The position numbers and the translations under genes were made by a program. DNA of 64,000 nt, from assembly GCA_041690535.1 (NCBI GenBank), contig JAWLHA010000014.1, positions 1-64,000 of the forward strand, read 5' to 3'. The first letter of the stretch is position 1. Each line of letters begins with the position of its first letter. Shown piece by piece: positions 1-10,283 of the stretch. The DNA is from JAWLHA01 sp041690535 (lineage in GTDB: Bacteria; Pseudomonadota; Gammaproteobacteria; Thiohalomonadales; Thiohalomonadaceae). The notes below the pieces were generated by a model. It saw only the letters and a list, made by a program, of their open reading frames with translations. It searched no databases and had not been told where the DNA came from.

Positions 1-108
1 CGCATGGACGCGGCCGTCGAGCGTACAGGGATGTATTCACAGCGGACCTGCTTTCAAGGACTTACGTCGCTCACAGCACGGCCGTGACGTTAGTATGCGT
101 TCACCCTG
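1..108. mobile_element. MITE-like repeat, copy 1 (cut by window start)
   Basis: Right-hand part of the dispersed element family. It contains the shared inner arm (ACCTGCTTTCAAGGACTTAC at 46-65), the palindromic block CACGGCCGTG and the terminal CACCCTG at 102-108. The end is the 'long-type' arm, so this copy is inverted relative to the copies at 6109, 39364 and 45838. The left end lies outside the window, so a target duplication cannot be tested. No coding content is proposed. Confidence 0.8.
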
Positions 109-126
109 TTTGGAAGAGCCTTTCAA

Positions 127-156
127 TAGACAGGTCCTGTATGGGTCGAGTACAAT
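127..156 (+). promoter_or_regulatory. Candidate sigma70 promoter for carAB
   Basis: TAGACA (127-132), an 18-bp spacer and TACAAT (151-156) lie about 120 bp upstream of carA and just beyond the end of the first repeat copy. Spacing and hexamers fit a housekeeping promoter. No PyrR or ArgR operator was recognised. Confidence 0.5.
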
Positions 157-275
157 CGCGCCCCACCTGAACCCAAGGCAACTTTCGTTGCCGAATCACC
201 TGAACACCGAAGCGGGCGGGGGCTGATGCGGCCTGCCCGCTTTGCGCACGCATGCACTGAACGGAGGTTTTCACC

Positions 276-1418
276 TTGCGGCAACCGGCCTTGCTGGCTC
301 TGGAAGACGGCACCCTCTTCTGGGGCGAGTCCATCGGTATCGACGGGCAGACGGTGGGTGAGGTGGTATTCAACACCGCCATCACCGGCTATCAGGAGAT
401 CCTGACGGATCCCTCTTACTTCAAACAGATCGTCACTCTCACCTACCCCCACATCGGCAATGTAGGCACCAACGAGGAAGACGAAGAGGCCTCCAAGGTG
501 TACGCGGCCGGGCTGGTGATTCGGGATCTCTCCCGACTGGCGAGCAACTGGCGCAGTCACCTGTCGCTGGACGACTACCTGCGCAAGCACAAGGTGGTCG
601 CCATCGCCGACATCGACACCCGCAGGCTCACCCGCATCCTGAGGGAGAAGGGGGCCCAGAACGGCTGCATCGTCGCCGGCGCCAACATCGACGCCGAGGC
701 CGCCGTGGCGGTCGCGCGGGGCTTCCCGGGGCTCAAGGGAATGGATCTGGCCAAGGAGGTCACCACCCACATGCCCTACGAATGGGCCCAGGGTTCCTGG
801 ACCCTCGAGGGTGGGTTGCCGACGCACCCGGAGCCTCTCGAGGAGAAGTTGCCCTACCATGTGGTCGCCTATGACTATGGGGTGAAGCGCAACATTCTGC
901 GCATGCTTGTCGACCGCGGCTGTCGCCTGACGGTGGTTCCGGCCGAAACACCGCCCGATGAGGTACTGAAGCTGAATCCCGATGGGGTGTTTCTCTCCAA
1001 CGGTCCGGGCGATCCCGCCCCTTGCGATTACGCCATCGAGTCGATTCAGGCTCTGGTGAAGAGCGGGCTGCCCATGTTCGGCATCTGCCTGGGCCATCAG
1101 CTCTTGTCGCTGGCCAGCGGGGCCAAGACCGTCAAAATGAAGTTCGGCCACCACGGCGCCAATCATCCGGTGCAGGACCTCGACAGCGGCAGTGTGATGA
1201 TCACCAGCCAGAACCATGGCTTCGCGGTGGATTCCGACTCGCTGCCGTCCAACGTGCGGGCGACCCACCGGTCGCTGTTCGATGGTTCGCTCCAGGGGAT
1301 CCATCGCACCGACTGCCCGGCCTTCAGCTTCCAGGGACATCCCGAGGCGAGTCCCGGGCCGCACGATGTCGGCCCCTTGTTCGATCACTTCATCGAACTG
1401 ATTAAACAAGCGAAGTAA
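276..1418 (+). CDS. carA: Carbamoyl-phosphate synthase small subunit (glutaminase)
   Basis: CarA hydrolyses glutamine and passes ammonia to CarB to make carbamoyl phosphate for arginine and pyrimidine synthesis. The 380-residue length is normal. The N-terminal CPSase small domain (about 1-150) is followed by a class I glutamine amidotransferase domain with nucleophile Cys271 in FGICLGHQ and the His355/Glu357 pair in GHPEAS. The start is TTG at 276, supported by GGAGG at 263-267; no better upstream ATG fits the family. It is followed 69 bp later by carB, so the two probably form one operon. Identification is secure. Confidence 0.97.
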   Translation: MRQPALLALEDGTLFWGESIGIDGQTVGEVVFNTAITGYQEILTDPSYFKQIVTLTYPHIGNVGTNEEDEEASKVYAAGLVIRDLSRLASNWRSHLSLDDYLRKHKVVAIADIDTRRLTRILREKGAQNGCIVAGANIDAEAAVAVARGFPGLKGMDLAKEVTTHMPYEWAQGSWTLEGGLPTHPEPLEEKLPYHVVAYDYGVKRNILRMLVDRGCRLTVVPAETPPDEVLKLNPDGVFLSNGPGDPAPCDYAIESIQALVKSGLPMFGICLGHQLLSLASGAKTVKMKFGHHGANHPVQDLDSGSVMITSQNHGFAVDSDSLPSNVRATHRSLFDGSLQGIHRTDCPAFSFQGHPEASPGPHDVGPLFDHFIELIKQAK

Positions 1419-1487
1419 CGTATCGACCACGGGGGCATGGCGCCTGAACGCCATGCGCCCCGTGTACCCCGCGGTTAGAGAGAAGCC

Positions 1488-4400
1488 ATGCCGAAACGCA
1501 CCGACATTGAAAGCATTCTGATCATCGGGGCCGGACCGATTGTCATCGGCCAGGCCTGCGAGTTCGATTATTCAGGCGCACAGGCCTGCAAGGCGCTGCG
1601 GGAAGAGGGGTACCGCGTCATCCTGGTGAACTCCAATCCGGCCACCATCATGACCGATCCGGAGACCGCCGACGCCACCTACATCGAACCCATCACCTGG
1701 CAGACGGTGGCGCGCATCATCGAGAAGGAGCGTCCGGATGCCCTGCTGCCCACCATGGGCGGTCAGACCGCGCTCAACTGCGCCCTCGACCTGGCCCGCG
1801 AAGGGGTGCTGGAGAAGTTCGGTGTGGAGTTGATTGGCGCCAGCCGCGATGCCATCGACAAGGCGGAGGACCGCGACCGCTTCCGAAAGGCCATGCGCAA
1901 GATTGGCTTGGACATGCCCCGCTCGGCCATCGCCCACAGCCTGGAAGAGGCGCAGCAGGTGCAGGCCCAGATCGGCTTTCCGGCCATCATCCGCCCCTCC
2001 TTCACCCTGGGCGGCAGCGGTGGCGGTATTGCCTACAACAAGGAAGAGTTCCTGGAGATCTGCGAACGCGGCCTCGACCTCTCGCCCACTCACGAGTTGC
2101 TCATCGAGGAGTCGGCGCTGGGCTGGAAAGAGTACGAGATGGAGGTGGTCCGCGACCACAAGGACAACTGCATCATCGTCTGCTCCATCGAGAACTTCGA
2201 TCCCATGGGGGTGCACACGGGCGACTCCATCACCGTCGCCCCGGCCCAGACCCTCACGGACAAGGAATACCAGATCATGCGCGACGCCTCCCTGGCGGTG
2301 TTGCGCGAGATCGGCGTGGATACTGGTGGCTCCAACGTGCAGTTCGCCATCAATCCCGACGACGGGCGGATGATCATCATCGAGATGAACCCGCGCGTCT
2401 CCCGCTCTTCGGCCCTGGCCTCCAAGGCGACCGGCTTCCCCATCGCCAAGATCGCCGCCAAGCTGGCGGTGGGCTACACCCTGGACGAACTGAAGAACGA
2501 CATCACGGGCGGTGCGACCCCTGCCTCGTTCGAGCCGACCATCGACTATGTGGTCACCAAGATCCCCCGGTTCACCTTCGAGAAGTTCCCCAAGGCCGAT
2601 CCCACCCTCACCACCCAGATGAAGTCGGTGGGCGAGGTGATGGCCATGGGTCGCACCTTCCAGGAGTCGCTGCACAAGGCGATGCGCGGCCTGGAGACCG
2701 GGGTGGATGGTTTCGACGAGATGCTGGAGAGCATTGACGAGGCCAGCATCGAACTGCTGAAACCGCGCCTGCGCAAACCCACCCCCGAGCGGCTGTGGTA
2801 CATCGGGGATGCCTTCAAGGCCGGCATGAGCCTGGAGGAGGTCCACGAGCTGACCAAGATCGACCGCTGGTTCCTGGTACAGATCCAGGAGCTGGTCGAG
2901 CACGCCGCCGAGGCCCGCACCCGCGGTCTCTCGGGCATGGATCGAAATTTCCTCTTCCGCCTCAAGCGCAAGGGCTTCTCTGACCGGCGCCTGGCGAAGC
3001 TGCTCGGCGCCCGCGAAGGGGAGGTGCGCAAGCTGCGCCACGAGATGGGGATCCGTCCGGTGTACAAGCGCGTGGACACCTGCGCGGCCGAATTCTCCAC
3101 CTCCACCGCCTACATGTACTCCACCTACGAGGAGGAGTGCGAGGCCAACCCTTCCGATCGGGACAAGATCGTGGTCCTCGGCGGCGGCCCCAACCGCATC
3201 GGCCAGGGGATCGAGTTCGACTACTGCTGCGTCCATGCGGCCCTCGCCATGCGCGAGGACGGCTATGAGACCATCATGATCAACTGCAACCCGGAGACGG
3301 TCTCCACCGACTACGACACCTCCGACCGGCTCTACTTCGAGCCGCTGACCCTGGAGGACGTGCTGGAGATCATCGATCTGGAGAAGCCCAAGGGCGTCAT
3401 CGTTCAGTACGGCGGCCAGACCCCGCTGAAACTGGCCCGTGACCTGGAGGCCGCGGGGGCGCCCATCATCGGCACCACCCCCGACTCCATCGACCTGGCC
3501 GAGGACCGCGAACGCTTCCAGAAGATGATTGACAAGCTGGGCCTCACCCAGCCGCCCAATCGCACCGCCCGAAATCCCGAGGACGCGGTGCGCCTGGCCG
3601 AGGAGATCGGCTACCCGCTGGTGGTCCGTCCCTCCTATGTATTGGGAGGGCGTGCCATGGAGATCGTCTTCAACGAAGCGGAACTGCGCAACTACATGCG
3701 CGACGCGGTGAAGGTCTCCAATGAGTCGCCCGTGTTGCTCGACCGCTTCCTCGATGACGCGGTGGAAGTGGACGTGGATGCCATCTGCGACGGTGAACAG
3801 GTGCTCATTGGCGGCATCATGGAACATATCGAACAGGCCGGCGTTCACTCCGGCGACTCCGCCTGTTCACTGCCGCCCTACAACCTGAGCGACGAGATCC
3901 AGGATGAACTGCGGCGCCAGGTGGGGCAGATGGCCAAGGAGTTAAAGGTCGTCGGGTTGATGAACACCCAGTTTGCAATCAAGGATCGGGAAGTCTACGT
4001 TTTGGAGGTCAATCCCCGGGCCTCCCGAACGGTGCCGTTCGTCTCCAAGGCCACCGGTCGGCCGCTGGCCAAGATCGCAGCCCGCTGCATGGTCGGGCAG
4101 ACGTTGGCATCGCAGGGCGCGACCGAGGAGATCGTACCCAAGTACTTCTCTGTCAAAGAGGCGGTCTTCCCCTTCATCAAGTTCCCGGGGGTGGACCCCA
4201 TTCTCGGTCCCGAGATGAAGTCCACCGGTGAGGTGATGGGCATTGGACGCACCTTCCCTGAGGCCTACGGAAAGTCTCAGCAGGGGGCGGGGGTGGTGCT
4301 GCCGGAAACCGGTCGGGCCTTCCTCAGCATGCGGGATCAGGATAAACCCACCGCGGTTCACGTGGCCCGCGACCTGGTGGAACTCGGTTTCCATGTGGTG

Positions 4401-4709
4401 GCGACCCGCGGTACCGCACGCTATTTGAACGAAGCGGGGGTGTTCTGCGAGGTGGTCAACAAGGTCACTGAGGAGCGTCCGCACATCGTTGACATGATCA
4501 AAAACGACGAGATCACCTTCATCGTCAACACCACCGAGGACAAGCAGGCGATAGCCGACTCCTACCTCATTCGGCGTGAGGCGTTGCAGCACAAGGTCAC
4601 CTACACGACCACGCTGGCGGGGGCGCTCGCGACCACCCGGGCCATGAAGAAGCGGGGGCAGGGGAGCGATGTGTATCGGCTGCAGGACTTGCACACGGAG
4701 TTACAGTAA
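1488..4709 (+). CDS. carB: Carbamoyl-phosphate synthase large subunit
   Basis: The 1073-residue CarB synthesises carbamoyl phosphate from bicarbonate, ammonia and two ATP. Two homologous ATP-grasp halves are visible: the first (about 1-400) carries the glycine-rich IRPSFTLGGSGGG loop, and the second begins near residue 555 with VVLGGGPNRIGQGIEFDY and carries VRPSYVLGGRAM. An MGS-like allosteric domain forms the last 140 or so residues. AGAGAGAAGCC precedes the ATG. Its TAA overlaps the ATG of greA (TAATG), which suggests translational coupling to a gene of unrelated function. Confidence 0.98.
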   Translation: MPKRTDIESILIIGAGPIVIGQACEFDYSGAQACKALREEGYRVILVNSNPATIMTDPETADATYIEPITWQTVARIIEKERPDALLPTMGGQTALNCALDLAREGVLEKFGVELIGASRDAIDKAEDRDRFRKAMRKIGLDMPRSAIAHSLEEAQQVQAQIGFPAIIRPSFTLGGSGGGIAYNKEEFLEICERGLDLSPTHELLIEESALGWKEYEMEVVRDHKDNCIIVCSIENFDPMGVHTGDSITVAPAQTLTDKEYQIMRDASLAVLREIGVDTGGSNVQFAINPDDGRMIIIEMNPRVSRSSALASKATGFPIAKIAAKLAVGYTLDELKNDITGGATPASFEPTIDYVVTKIPRFTFEKFPKADPTLTTQMKSVGEVMAMGRTFQESLHKAMRGLETGVDGFDEMLESIDEASIELLKPRLRKPTPERLWYIGDAFKAGMSLEEVHELTKIDRWFLVQIQELVEHAAEARTRGLSGMDRNFLFRLKRKGFSDRRLAKLLGAREGEVRKLRHEMGIRPVYKRVDTCAAEFSTSTAYMYSTYEEECEANPSDRDKIVVLGGGPNRIGQGIEFDYCCVHAALAMREDGYETIMINCNPETVSTDYDTSDRLYFEPLTLEDVLEIIDLEKPKGVIVQYGGQTPLKLARDLEAAGAPIIGTTPDSIDLAEDRERFQKMIDKLGLTQPPNRTARNPEDAVRLAEEIGYPLVVRPSYVLGGRAMEIVFNEAELRNYMRDAVKVSNESPVLLDRFLDDAVEVDVDAICDGEQVLIGGIMEHIEQAGVHSGDSACSLPPYNLSDEIQDELRRQVGQMAKELKVVGLMNTQFAIKDREVYVLEVNPRASRTVPFVSKATGRPLAKIAARCMVGQTLASQGATEEIVPKYFSVKEAVFPFIKFPGVDPILGPEMKSTGEVMGIGRTFPEAYGKSQQGAGVVLPETGRAFLSMRDQDKPTAVHVARDLVELGFHVVATRGTARYLNEAGVFCEVVNKVTEERPHIVDMIKNDEITFIVNTTEDKQAIADSYLIRREALQHKVTYTTTLAGALATTRAMKKRGQGSDVYRLQDLHTELQ

Positions 4710-5185
4710 TGCAGAAAACGCCTATGACCGCGCACGGCGCGGAGAAGCTGCGCGCCGAGTTGCATGAGCTCAAGACGGTGGCCCGTCCTCGGGTCATCCA
4801 GGCCATTGCCGAGGCGCGGGAACACGGGGATCTCAAGGAAAACGCCGAGTACCATGCGGCTCGCGAACAGCAGGGCTTCATCGAGGGGCGGATTGCCGAG
4901 ATTGAGGCGAAGCTGTCGAACGCTCAGATCATCGACGTCACCAAGTTGGACGTGAACGGCAAGGTGGTGTTCGGCGCCACCGTCGACCTGATCGAAGTGG
5001 AGTCCGGCGACGAAGTGACTTATCAGATCGTCGGGGACGACGAGGCCGACATCAAGGCCGGCAAGATCTCGGTGAGCTCTCCCATCGCCCGTGCCCTCAT
5101 TGGTAAAGAAATGGACGACGTGGCCGCCGTGCGCGCACCCGGTGGCCTTCGTGAATACGAAATCGTGGCCATTCGCTACGTTTGA
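4709..5185 (+). CDS. greA: Transcription elongation factor GreA
   Basis: GreA (158 aa) rescues backtracked RNA polymerase by stimulating cleavage of the nascent RNA. The N-terminal coiled coil (about 1-75) carries the acidic tip in ARPRVIQAIAEAREHGDLKENAEY, shown here by the family signature EHGDLKENAEYHAAREQQ. The C-terminal FKBP-like domain follows, with the usual SPIARALIGKE. It starts inside the stop codon of carB and is the first member of the conserved greA-yhbY-rlmE-ftsH neighbourhood. Confidence 0.97.
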   Translation: MQKTPMTAHGAEKLRAELHELKTVARPRVIQAIAEAREHGDLKENAEYHAAREQQGFIEGRIAEIEAKLSNAQIIDVTKLDVNGKVVFGATVDLIEVESGDEVTYQIVGDDEADIKAGKISVSSPIARALIGKEMDDVAAVRAPGGLREYEIVAIRYV

Positions 5186-5235
5186 GCCTTTCGTACCCTA
5201 CGGCAGGGATGCCGTCTTCTCTCCGCCCCTGCCCA

Positions 5236-5679
5236 ATGTACGCTATCGGTGAACGGATCCTGACCTCCCTCTGGGTCGGCGCCCTCTGGGGCATCGGCTA
5301 TTTGGCCGTGCCCACCCTCTTTGCCAGCCTGGACGACCGAATCCTTGCGGGGATGCTTGCCGGGAAGATGTTCACCACGTTGAGCTATCTGGGACTGGGG
5401 GTGGGTGCGGTACTGCTGGCCGCTCAACTCATGGCCAGGGGGTGGCGTGAACCACGGACGGCGTTGCTGGTGATCATGTTGGGGCTCGTGGCCGTCGGTG
5501 AATTCGGCTTGCAGCCCATGATGGCCGAGTTGAAGGCGCAGGGCTTGGTGCCGGGATCGGCGCAGGCGGCGCAGTTTGGCCGCCTGCACGGGGTCGCCTC
5601 CATCCTCTATCTCCTCAACAGCCTCTGCGGCTTGGGGTTGATTGCCTTGGGGGCAAGAGCGGGGCGCCCGAGCGCTTGA
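5236..5679 (+). CDS. DUF4149-like integral membrane protein
   Basis: A protein of about 147 residues with four predicted hydrophobic segments (roughly 8-28, 45-65, 75-95 and 120-140). The N-terminal pattern ERILTSLWVGALWGIGYL and the internal GRLHGVASILYLLN resemble the DUF4149 family, whose function is unknown; in gammaproteobacteria such a gene often sits between greA and yhbY. The start is uncertain: ATG 5236 fits the family N-terminus but lacks a clear ribosome site; ATG 5209 and TTG 5182 (which overlaps greA) are in-frame alternatives. Confidence 0.75.
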   Translation: MYAIGERILTSLWVGALWGIGYLAVPTLFASLDDRILAGMLAGKMFTTLSYLGLGVGAVLLAAQLMARGWREPRTALLVIMLGLVAVGEFGLQPMMAELKAQGLVPGSAQAAQFGRLHGVASILYLLNSLCGLGLIALGARAGRPSA

Positions 5680-5706
5680 AGAGAAAAGCCCGCGAGTTCC
5701 CGCAGG

Positions 5707-5997
5707 TCAGGGCAGCTTGATGCGGGGTTTCTTGGCCGCGCGGTAGAGGATCGCGATGTGCCCGATCCGCTGAACGAGCTCGGCCCCGACGGCTTCACAC
5801 ATGCTGACGACCATCGAGTCCCGGGCCTCACGATCCTCGGCGTTGACCCGAACCTTGAGCAGTTCATGATGTTCCAGCGACTGGTCCAACTCGGTCAGCA
5901 ATCCCTCACTGAGGCCCCCACCACCGACGATGATGACCGGCTTCTTGGGATGGGCGAGTTGCCGCAGGTGGCGTTTCTGTTTCTCTGTGAGTTTCAT
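5707..5997 (-). CDS. yhbY: YhbY-family RNA-binding protein
   Basis: This 96-residue single-domain CRS1/YhbY protein is associated with pre-50S particles. The start MKLTEKQKRHLRQLAHPKKP, the glycine-rich VGGGGLSEGLL loop and the KVRVNAEDREAR and GHIAILYR strands are the family hallmarks. The ATG at 5997 is chosen because homologues begin there; the open frame extends a further 20 codons upstream. It is the only convincing minus-strand gene in the window and is divergent from rlmE, as in many gammaproteobacteria. Confidence 0.94.
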   Translation of the reverse strand: MKLTEKQKRHLRQLAHPKKPVIIVGGGGLSEGLLTELDQSLEHHELLKVRVNAEDREARDSMVVSMCEAVGAELVQRIGHIAILYRAAKKPRIKLP

Positions 5998-6100
5998 GGT
6001 GGTAATGGTATGAAATCGGGCCAAAAGGGCCAGGAGCCGCGCACGATAATGCCGCAAGCCCCATCTTGCAACAGCAATTGGAGGCGCCTCGCCGAGAGCC

Positions 6101-6282
6101 CCACGGCCCAGGGTAAACGCATACTTACGTCACGGCCGTGCTGTGAGCGATGTAAGTCCTTGAAAGCAGGTCGTCGGCCGCATGGACGCGGCCGTCGAGC
6201 GTACATGGACGTATTGACAGCGCACCTGCTTTCAAGGACTTACATCGCTCTTGGGTAAGTACGCGTTTACCCTGCCACGGCC
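6101..6282. mobile_element. MITE-like repeat, copy 2, with 8-bp target duplication
   Basis: The best preserved short-form copy spans 6109-6274 (166 bp). Its ends CAGGGTAAACGC...GCGTTTACCCTG are inverted repeats. A second, inner inverted repeat of about 27 bp begins GAGCGATGTAAGTCCTTGAA, and the two are separated by unequal linkers that include the palindrome CACGGCCGTG on the left only. The direct repeat CCACGGCC is present at both 6101-6108 and 6275-6282, as expected from transposition. It lies in the yhbY/rlmE divergent region. Short open frames across it are not credible genes. Confidence 0.88.
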
Positions 6283-6319
6283 CCTTTCAGCCCCGGCCCC
6301 CGCCAGGTGCTGCAAGCGA

Positions 6320-6347
6320 TTGAATCGAAAGCACAAGGCTGTACAAT
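6320..6347 (+). promoter_or_regulatory. Candidate sigma70 promoter for rlmE-ftsH
   Basis: TTGAAT (6320-6325), a 16-bp spacer and TACAAT (6342-6347), 47 bp upstream of the rlmE start and downstream of repeat copy 2. With the repeat it fills the 5998-6393 gap, where no other feature was seen. Confidence 0.55.
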
Positions 6348-6393
6348 CTCCGCCCCTCGTATCGTTTTCCCCGAATAACGAATCTAAACACTC

Positions 6394-7014
6394 ATGCCAC
6401 GCTCAAAATCCAGCCGCCGTTGGCTCAACGAACATTTCGAAGATGAGTACGTCAAGCGTGCTCAGCAGCTTGGGTACCGTTCAAGGGCGGCCTTCAAGCT
6501 GTTGGAGCTGAACGAAAAGGAGCGGCTGTTCCGGCCGGGCATGACGGTGGTGGACCTCGGTGCGGCACCGGGTGGTTGGTCTCAAATCGCCGCCGACCTC
6601 GTGGGGGAGTCGGGGCAGGTACTCGCCCTCGATATTCTGCCTATGGAACCGTTGCCCGGCATTGAGGTCCTTCAAGGGGACTTCCGCGACCAGGCCGTTT
6701 ACGACCGACTCCTGGAACTGCTTGGGGGGCGTCCGGTGGACCTTGTAATCTCCGACATGGCCCCCAACATAAGCGGAATGAAGTCAGTCGACCAGCCCCG
6801 GGCGATGTACCTGGTTGAATTGGCCCTGGATTTCGCGCGTACCGTCCTGCGGCCCGGAGGCAACTTTGTGGCCAAAGTGTTTCAGGGCGAGGGGTTCGAC
6901 GACTTCATGCAGCAGGCCCGCGCCGCCTTCTCGAGTGTGGCGGTGCGTAAACCCAATGCTTCGCGGGGACGTTCCCGCGAGGTGTATGTGGTGGCCAGGA
7001 ACTATCATGTATAG
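6394..7014 (+). CDS. rlmE: 23S rRNA (uridine-2552-2'-O)-methyltransferase
   Basis: RlmE (RrmJ/FtsJ, 206 aa) methylates the 2'-OH of U2552 in the ribosomal A loop using SAM. The SAM-binding motif VVDLGAAPGGWSQ is at about 52-64. The catalytic Lys-Asp-Lys-Glu tetrad is visible as Lys35, Asp121, Lys161 and Glu196, each offset by three from the E. coli positions. It lies upstream of ftsH with an 85-bp gap, as in E. coli. Confidence 0.97.
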   Translation: MPRSKSSRRWLNEHFEDEYVKRAQQLGYRSRAAFKLLELNEKERLFRPGMTVVDLGAAPGGWSQIAADLVGESGQVLALDILPMEPLPGIEVLQGDFRDQAVYDRLLELLGGRPVDLVISDMAPNISGMKSVDQPRAMYLVELALDFARTVLRPGGNFVAKVFQGEGFDDFMQQARAAFSSVAVRKPNASRGRSREVYVVARNYHV

Positions 7015-7099
7015 TAACTTAGTCTAAAAGCCTGAGTTAATTGCACGAGGATGCTGGGGAAGTATCTCCTTCTCCCGTAGAGTCCAGTAGAGGCCAATC

Positions 7100-9019
<1,920 letters not shown>

Positions 9020-9032
9020 GCCCGATGAAGAG

Positions 9033-9056
9033 CGCCCCGCAGAGCGGGGCGTTTTT
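9033..9056 (+). terminator. Intrinsic terminator after ftsH
   Basis: A perfect 8-bp stem (CGCCCCGC at 9033-9040, GCGGGGCG at 9044-9051) with a 3-nt loop is followed by TTTTTC. It closes the rlmE-ftsH unit. Confidence 0.9.
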
Positions 9057-9099
9057 CGTTGGGCCCAAGTGGCAGTGACCGGAGTGATCGGCTCAACGC

Positions 9100-9286
9100 C
9101 CCGTGGAAGGGCTGGCCCGAGAGCGATGTCAGTCTTTGAAAGCCGGTCGTCGAGCGTACACGATTGGAAGATGATCGCACGCATAATCCTCACCTCCGAC
9201 CTGCATGTTGCTCGTATTCATGCACCTGCTTTCAAGGACTTACGTTGCCCACCGCAGGGCCGTGACGTGAGTTGGCGGTCGCCCTG
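9100..9286. mobile_element. MITE-like repeat, copy 3 (degenerate)
   Basis: A decayed copy. The left inner arm GAGCGATGTCAGTCTTTGAA starts at 9121, and the right arm CACCTGCTTTCAAGGACTTA runs into a long-type end finishing GCCCTG at 9281-9286. The left terminus has eroded and is placed only approximately. The right flank GCTGAGCGC resembles GCTCAACGC just outside the likely left end, but too imperfectly to call a target duplication. Confidence 0.65.
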
Positions 9287-9327
9287 GCTGAGCGCGTACC
9301 TCCGCGCTGTCGTGGTGCTCCCCTTGT

Positions 9328-9333
9328 TATAAT
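9328..9333 (+). promoter_or_regulatory. Candidate -10 box upstream of folP
   Basis: A perfect TATAAT lies 36 bp upstream of the folP ATG and downstream of the ftsH terminator, where a new promoter is needed. No good -35 hexamer is present at the usual distance, so this is only a candidate. Confidence 0.4.
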
Positions 9334-9369
9334 CCCCGACCAGAGGAGCTTTGGAGCGTTTCCTGGAAA

Positions 9370-10197
9370 ATGATTGATTGTGCAGGTAAGCCTCTCGCCT
9401 TATCGGGTCCAAGGGTCATGGGCATCCTGAACGTTACCCCCGACTCGTTTTCGGATGGGGGGCGTTTCGATGCCTTTGAGCATGCCATGGAACGCGCTTG
9501 GTGCATGGTTCGGGAGGGGGCGGCCATCATCGACATCGGTGGTGAGTCCACCCGACCGGGTGCCGATGGCGTGGACGCCGAGGCAGAGATCGCCCGCATT
9601 GTACCCCTCATCAAGGCGCTCGCCCCTGAGCTACCGGTTCCCATTTCCGTGGATACGAGCAAGCCCGAGGTGATGCGGGCGGCGGTCGCAGCGGGGGCGG
9701 GACTCATCAATGATGTTTACGCCCTGCGACGGCCCGGGGCCCTCGAGGCGATTCGGGAACTGCAGATTCCCGTGTGCCTGATGCACATGAAAGGGGAGCC
9801 GCGCACGATGCAGCAAGCCCCCCACTACGATGATGTGGTGGCGGAAGTTCGCGCTTTTCTTGCCGAGCGCGTTGCGGCCTGCGAAAACGTCGGGATCCCT
9901 CGCAGCCACATCCTCATCGACCCGGGATTTGGTTTCGGTAAGGACCTTGCCCACAACCTGTCCCTCTTGAAGCATCTTCCCGCATTTCTGGATCTGGGCG
10001 CCCCGCTGCTCGTAGGGATGTCCCGGAAGTCGATGATCGGGGCGGTGCTCGATGCGGCGCTCGAAGATCGCCTGTACGGCAGTGTCGCTGCGGCGGTGCT
10101 GAGTGGCTGGCTTGGAGCGGCCGTGGTCCGGGTCCACGACGTGAAGGCCACCGTGGATGCGCTGAGGATAGTGGCCGCGGTACAACGCGCCGTGTGA
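9370..10197 (+). CDS. folP: Dihydropteroate synthase
   Basis: FolP (275 aa) condenses p-aminobenzoate with dihydropterin pyrophosphate in folate synthesis and is the sulfonamide target. The TIM-barrel signatures are clear: MGILNVTPDSFSDGG near the N-terminus, IDIGGESTRPGAD for pterin binding, and DPGFGFGKDLAHN with the SRKS motif later in the barrel. The last codons lie just before glmM, the usual partner gene, and the two are probably co-transcribed. Confidence 0.97.
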   Translation: MIDCAGKPLALSGPRVMGILNVTPDSFSDGGRFDAFEHAMERAWCMVREGAAIIDIGGESTRPGADGVDAEAEIARIVPLIKALAPELPVPISVDTSKPEVMRAAVAAGAGLINDVYALRRPGALEAIRELQIPVCLMHMKGEPRTMQQAPHYDDVVAEVRAFLAERVAACENVGIPRSHILIDPGFGFGKDLAHNLSLLKHLPAFLDLGAPLLVGMSRKSMIGAVLDAALEDRLYGSVAAAVLSGWLGAAVVRVHDVKATVDALRIVAAVQRAV

Positions 10198-10283
10198 CCC
10201 CTTTCCGCCTGACCCGGACGGCAATTAGCTATACTTCCGGGCCGACAGCGCTGAAAAAATTGCAACCGAGCCGGAGAGAAAGC

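Noticed and set aside
123..1454. Long open frame opposite carA
   Set aside because: Composition artefact of high GC at third codon positions; His/Gly/Asp/Val-rich translation with no family features, fully antisense to a secure gene.
1572..3848. 758-codon open frame opposite carB
   Set aside because: Antisense shadow of carB with no recognisable motif.
6109..6274. Simple REP/BIME interpretation of the repeats
   Set aside because: REP sequences are shorter and are not bordered by target duplications; at least three copies here have flanking direct repeats.
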